Assembly: GCA_946414885.1 (NCBI GenBank)
Contig: CAMKQH010000020.1
Span: forward strand, 1-64,000
Reading direction: 5' to 3'
DNA from: an uncultured Lachnospiraceae bacterium
GTDB lineage: Bacteria > Bacillota > Clostridia > Lachnospirales > Lachnospiraceae
Length of the DNA: 64,000 nt
Each line of letters begins with the position of its first letter. Within the stretch, counting starts at the first letter, position 1. Under the pieces are notes generated by a model, which saw only the letters and a program-made list of their open reading frames with translations, was not told the DNA's origin and ran no database searches. Of this stretch, positions 60,337 to 64,000 are shown one piece after another. The position numbers and the translations under genes are program-made.

Positions 60337-61238
60337 GACTCGTCCCTCTTTTCCACAAAATACATGATCTCCTGGAGATCTGGAAACCTAAGCTCCTCCC
60401 ACAGTTCTTTCGGCAGAGTGCCGGGTCCCTCTTTGGTAAACTCTCCGTCTTCCCGATAAATCAGATAATCCTTGTGATTCTCACGAAGTCTCTTGCCCCG
60501 GAGCATCTCCGCCGGAATGGCCTTTGCCATCTCATCATCCACGGACAGCAATCGATATTGATTCTTTAAGTCATCCATGGTACCGAAGAATCTCATGAAG
60601 CCTTCTTCATTTTCTTTTCCGATCCACAAGATTTCGTCAGCCACGTGTTCCAATTCCGTAACCAGGTGACTTGAAAGGATCACGGAACATTCCTCGGTTG
60701 CCGTAAGTTCCCGGACGATCCCGTAAAAGGTATCCCGGAATTCGACGTCCAAATTTCCAACCGGTTCATCGAACACGTAGAGCTTTGCGGGATAACTTAG
60801 CGCAAAAGCCAGTTGCATGCGGAGGCTCTGCCCCTTTGAGAGCTCAGTGATCATCTTCTTTACCGGGACCTCGTATTTTCCAAGCAATTCCTTATACTTC
60901 TTCAGATCAAACCCCGGATAGAAATGGCCATACCTCTCGCCAATTTCAATGGGATGCATGAACTCGGAAAACGGATTCGCCTGCAACACGTACGCCATAC
61001 TTTCCTTATATTTCTTTACGTCCTTCCGAAAATGCAGATTACCGATCGTAAGTTCCCCAAAGTCAACCTTCTGATCCAAGCGGTAGCTTCCAAGGATTGT
61101 CCTAAGAAGCGTTGTCTTTCCGCAACCGTTCGTACCGATCACGCCCAGCACGCGTCCGGGTGCCAGGGAAAAGCTTACGTCCTTTAGCTTATATTCCCCC
61201 AAGTTTTTTGTGAGACGTTCACATCTAAACAGCGTCAT
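60333..61238 (-). CDS. ABC transporter ATP-binding protein
   Basis: A 301-residue ATPase: Walker A GTNGCGKTTLLRTILG, signature LSKGQSLRMQLAFAL, Walker B LYVFDEPVGNLD, and H-loop SSHLVTELEH. The final 100 residues form an extra domain (YRLLSVDDEMAKAIPAEMLR and on). GAGGTAAATAAA lies before ATG 61238. It leads the GntR operon. Confidence 0.92.
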   Translation of the reverse strand: MTLFRCERLTKNLGEYKLKDVSFSLAPGRVLGVIGTNGCGKTTLLRTILGSYRLDQKVDFGELTIGNLHFRKDVKKYKESMAYVLQANPFSEFMHPIEIGERYGHFYPGFDLKKYKELLGKYEVPVKKMITELSKGQSLRMQLAFALSYPAKLYVFDEPVGNLDVEFRDTFYGIVRELTATEECSVILSSHLVTELEHVADEILWIGKENEEGFMRFFGTMDDLKNQYRLLSVDDEMAKAIPAEMLRGKRLRENHKDYLIYREDGEFTKEGPGTLPKELWEELRFPDLQEIMYFVEKRDES

Positions 61239-61305
61239 TTTATTTACCTCATTTCCAATCATCTCAATGTTCCAAAACTGAAGTGTTTCTTGCGTCTATA
61301 TGCAC

Positions 61306-61334
61306 AGTATACACAGCTATGCACAGCTTGTCAA
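61306..61334 (-). promoter_or_regulatory. Promoter of the GntR-ABC operon with repeats
   Basis: TTGACA (plus 61329-61334) and TATACT (plus 61306-61311) are 17 bases apart on the minus strand. Three copies of CTGTG(C/T)ATA lie in tandem across the spacer and -10, about 10 bases apart, one per helical turn. The GntR regulator encoded in the operon is the probable ligand. Confidence 0.75.
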
Positions 61335-61392
61335 GAGGATTTTCAAAAATGAATCATTTTTGTTACAATTAGCTCTTCCAGGCCTTGCGCAA

Positions 61393-61421
61393 TTGACAAT
61401 CCATTCCCCGCTTTCTATAAT
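61393..61421 (+). promoter_or_regulatory. Consensus promoter of the GGDEF gene
   Basis: TTGACA at 61393-61398, exactly 17 bases, and TATAAT at 61416-61421 match the housekeeping sigma factor consensus perfectly. The start codon lies 60 bases downstream with GAGGATGAG before it. Such a promoter should be strong and constitutive. Confidence 0.85.
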
Positions 61422-61480
61422 CATAGTGGTTAAATAGTGAAACTGTATTGTAACAAAGCGACTCTCACTGAGGATGAGCC

Positions 61481-62899
61481 ATGAGTAAAAAAAGAAAAAA
61501 GCTAAATGATACCACGAAATATCTGTTGATTGCCTGTTTCTTTCTGTTGTCAATGGATTTTCTGCTTGGCATCGTTTTGACGTCGCAGTCCAGAAAGGCC
61601 ATGACCAATCTGATCAGAAACCGCATGCTGGACGCCGCCAAGATTGCCGCTGCATCCCTCTCCAAGGATGCGGACGCGTTGAAATCCATTCGTGACGACG
61701 GTCCGGAGGAACATCCTGAAGAAACCCAGGCCGTTCTTGACTCCTTACTTTTGTTCAAGAACAACATGGACATGAAATACATTTACACCATCAAGTATAA
61801 GGGTGCAAAAGATTTCGTCTTCCTGATCGACTCCGATCCCATTGATCCCGGGCAATACGATGAGCCTGTTGTTTTTACGAATGCTCTTTTCAGAGCGGCC
61901 AACGAACACGTTCCCACCGTTGACGAGACGCCCTTTACCGATCGCTGGGGCATATTCTACAGCTCCTACTGTCCGGTATTTGATTCTCTCGGGAATCTCG
62001 TATGTATCGTTGCCGTAGACTATGACGCACAGTGGTATGACGACCTGATCGCCATGAACACGGCCAGCATTTTGATCATCACCGTGCTTTCGCTGCTGTT
62101 TGGCGCATTTATCATCATCACCATTGCCAATCGTTTCACCAAGAAGATCCACGCCCTGTACAATGAGGTGACTGCTCTTTCCGAAGAAGTAGAGACCTTG
62201 AATCTGGAAATGGCACCGCCTGCAGATTTTGAAGCGAATCCTTCCCTTTGGAGAATTTTAAGGAAGCAGAAAAAGACGAAGAAAAAAGATGACCTCGACA
62301 GCGAGGAGATTTCCGTATCCCACACCGTGGATGCCATTGGTGACAAGATCCGTCAGACGCATCTCGACGTGAAGCAGTATGTCTCCTACGTACGGGAGCA
62401 GGATTACACGGATCCCCTCACGGGTGTCGGCAACAGAACGGCATATCTTGAACTCACAAGAGACATTGATCTGGACATTACGGATAAAGTGGCAAACTTC
62501 TCCATGGCCCTGTTCGACGTGAATGGCCTTAGGCACGTCAATGACGAGTATGGTTTGAAGTATGGAGATCAAATGATTGCCGACGTGGCTACGTTGCTGC
62601 TTCGCGTTTTTGACGCAGCAGACGTATTCCGGATCGGCAGTGATGAATTTGTAGTTTTTAAGAACGGGACTACTTCAGAGGAATTAAGCGCATCCATTGA
62701 GAAGCTCGCAGAGATCGTTGCAAGATTTAATGCAGAAGAAAAGACATATGAAATGACCCTGTCCTTCACCAGCGGCGTTGCTGCCTTTGACGCGGAACAG
62801 GATCATACGTGCAGTGACGTATTTAAGAAAGCAACTAAGATACTTTCTCAAAATAAAGCCCTTTATTATCGTCAGGAAGGCGATCGGCGAAAGCGTTAA
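61481..62899 (+). CDS. Membrane GGDEF-domain protein (GSDEF variant)
   Basis: A 472-residue protein: helix 1 (LIACFFLLSMDFLLGIVLTS), an external sensor domain of about 145 residues (ITKDFVFLIDSD-like, then YSSYCPVFDSLGNLVCIVAV, the look of a single-Cache domain), helix 2 (TASILIITVLSLLFGAFIII), a charged linker and a GGDEF domain. The active-site motif reads FRIGSDEFVVF, that is GSDEF, which is a known working variant in some enzymes. It probably makes or senses c-di-GMP. Confidence 0.88.
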   Translation: MSKKRKKLNDTTKYLLIACFFLLSMDFLLGIVLTSQSRKAMTNLIRNRMLDAAKIAAASLSKDADALKSIRDDGPEEHPEETQAVLDSLLLFKNNMDMKYIYTIKYKGAKDFVFLIDSDPIDPGQYDEPVVFTNALFRAANEHVPTVDETPFTDRWGIFYSSYCPVFDSLGNLVCIVAVDYDAQWYDDLIAMNTASILIITVLSLLFGAFIIITIANRFTKKIHALYNEVTALSEEVETLNLEMAPPADFEANPSLWRILRKQKKTKKKDDLDSEEISVSHTVDAIGDKIRQTHLDVKQYVSYVREQDYTDPLTGVGNRTAYLELTRDIDLDITDKVANFSMALFDVNGLRHVNDEYGLKYGDQMIADVATLLLRVFDAADVFRIGSDEFVVFKNGTTSEELSASIEKLAEIVARFNAEEKTYEMTLSFTSGVAAFDAEQDHTCSDVFKKATKILSQNKALYYRQEGDRRKR

Positions 62900-62909
62900 T
62901 GCTTTCGCC
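62886..62909. terminator. Hairpin between the GGDEF gene and the surface protein gene
   Basis: GGCGAAAGC (62886-62894) and GCTTTCGCC (62901-62909) form a perfect 9-base stem over a 6-base loop. It ends the plus-strand gene and faces the convergent minus-strand gene. A long T run is missing, so it may be a weak or rho-dependent stop. Confidence 0.6.
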
Positions 62910-62928
62910 GATACTCTTTCTGACGTAT

Positions 62929-64000
62929 TTATTTGTTCGGATATTCCAGCACGTTGCTGACTCTTGTATAAGTCTCACCCGTGTATGCCTCAAGCCATAT
63001 CTTGCGATCTTTCGCTCCTGGATAATTTTCAAAGAAACCTGCGGCATTGAAAACCGTCTCATTCTCCGCGCCTCTTTGCAATATCTGAACGCCGTCTGCC
63101 TCCAAATGCCAGCACAGATTCTTGTAATTCGCATCTAAGGTCGTTCTGGTAACGCATCCGTTTTCATCAAAAGCCAGCGTAAAATCTTCCACAGCAGGCG
63201 TATTGGCGATCACTTCCAGTCTGTGAGAGAAGTATTCCAGCGGATACGTTTCGCCGCTAGATTTTTGATACGTCACGTTCGCGCTGCAATCCTTAAAATG
63301 CAAAGCAGCCTCTCTTCCGATAATGCTTCCTACCTCTCCGCGTGCATCCGCGATCACGCCGTCCACGTGCACGTTCTCCCATTCCTTCGACACGTAAATC
63401 TCACCGCCGACAATTCCAGTATAGGATCCGCCGCTCACAAAGGCATTTTCGAAGGTAACGTTCTTCACGGTCACGCCAGTGGAATAACCGATAAATGCCA
63501 CGTGAGAGCGGTCTGGTTCCTGAATTCTTAAATTCCTGATGACGTGTCCCTGACCATCAAACACGCCGTCAAAGCGGTTGTTCGGCGCCCCGCTCCATCC
63601 CATGGGTACCCACTCATAGTTTGCCAGATCAATGTCATTTTCCAGATACACAAACATGTTGGGAGACTCCGTCGCGTAATTTGCGATGGCATTATTATAG
63701 TAAACGACGCTTGCAAGCTGCTCCGGCGTGGAAACGTGAAACTCCGGTGCATTCTCCATGGCCCATTTCTTATCTGCCAGCTCCATGATCGATCCGGTAT
63801 CACATTCTCTTTCCCAGTCAGACGCGTATGCGGTCACGTCAACTTCATAGGCATATTCCGATACGTCCACGCCCCAGCAGGAATACCACTGATAGCGGTC
63901 TGCCATCAAATACGTTCCCGGCTCCGTGATCTTTACGGAAATCGTATTTCCCGCTTCGTCAATGGATTCCACGCCTACTTGCTCATAAAAAGTGTCTTTC
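62929..64000 (-). CDS. Surface protein, 3' part only
   Basis: The frame is open to the window edge; the first 357 visible residues are the C-terminal part. The segment TPEQLASVVYYNNAI, then VYLENDIDLANYEWVPMGW, FDGVFDGQGHVIRNLRIQ, VAFIGYSTGVTVKNVTF and GSYTGIVGGEI are repeat units of the type called GLUG-like or right-handed beta helix in bacterial adhesins. There is no sortase motif at the end. It is probably a large extracellular adhesin; its start lies outside the window. Confidence 0.8.
   Translation of the reverse strand, partial: KDTFYEQVGVESIDEAGNTISVKITEPGTYLMADRYQWYSCWGVDVSEYAYEVDVTAYASDWERECDTGSIMELADKKWAMENAPEFHVSTPEQLASVVYYNNAIANYATESPNMFVYLENDIDLANYEWVPMGWSGAPNNRFDGVFDGQGHVIRNLRIQEPDRSHVAFIGYSTGVTVKNVTFENAFVSGGSYTGIVGGEIYVSKEWENVHVDGVIADARGEVGSIIGREAALHFKDCSANVTYQKSSGETYPLEYFSHRLEVIANTPAVEDFTLAFDENGCVTRTTLDANYKNLCWHLEADGVQILQRGAENETVFNAAGFFENYPGAKDRKIWLEAYTGETYTRVSNVLEYPNK

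Overview
The window looks like the chromosome of a low-to-mid GC anaerobic Firmicute, most likely a Lachnospiraceae-type Clostridium relative. This is inferred from strong AGGAGG ribosome binding sites, canonical TTGACA/TATAAT promoters with 17-base spacers, lipoprotein signal peptides of Gram-positive type, an LtaS-like sulfatase, YesM/YesN two-component pairs, LytTR-DUF3021 and PadR-DUF2812 gene pairs, and the absence of outer-membrane genes. No rRNA, tRNA, CRISPR array, integrase or intact insertion sequence was seen. No species can be named from the sequence alone.

Layout. 0.2-2.1 kb: a large glycosidase-like protein of unknown specificity. 2.4-7.6 kb: a four-gene cassette of PP2C phosphatase, transmembrane Ser/Thr kinase, a helical protein of unknown function and a repeat-bearing lipoprotein. 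7.6-14.6 kb: a redox island (MarR, aldo/keto reductase, CMD protein, flavodoxin lipoprotein, DUF4405 membrane protein; then a broken flavodoxin-like reductase, cyclophilin-like lipoprotein, alpha/beta hydrolase, LysR). It has visibly different sequence composition and several gene remnants, so it was probably acquired. 14.7-28.8 kb: a mosaic of acyltransferase, methyltransferase, an ART-like/MORN pair, several small regulators each next to its target and operator, an ABC exporter with a LytTR-DUF3021 pair, a cluster of acetyltransferases, a nucleosidase behind a structured leader, and remnants of Nudix and rhamnosidase genes.

28.9-46.4 kb: an ABC exporter fused to a cyclic-nucleotide-binding domain, an MVL-type mannose lectin, an LtaS-like sulfatase, a PadR-DUF2812 operon, an NhaC antiporter with an unusual C-terminal domain, a two-component system with an ABC transporter, two envelope proteins, and a diguanylate cyclase gene split by one in-frame TAG. 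46.5-55.1 kb: a complete furanose/pentose-type sugar uptake module (binding protein, dual-ATPase, two permeases), preceded by its likely sensory system of lipoprotein sugar receptor, YesM-type kinase and YesN-type regulator.

55.2-57.2 kb: a cation diffusion facilitator and a radical SAM protein behind a NiCo (czcD) riboswitch with an overlapping terminator. 57.3-61.3 kb: a YtrA-type GntR operon with two ABC ATPase/membrane pairs. 61.4-64 kb: a membrane GGDEF protein behind an exact-consensus promoter, and the 3' part of a surface protein running off the window end.

Recurring themes are regulators encoded beside their targets with readable operators, envelope and efflux transport, c-di-GMP signalling, and patchy gene decay. 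The most distinctive items are the NiCo riboswitch operon, the MVL lectin, the ABC-cNMP fusion, the PP2C/kinase cassette, the ART/MORN pair, the structured leader at 27.3-27.5 kb and the nonsense-split GGDEF gene. All family calls come from reading the translated sequence; no database search was run.
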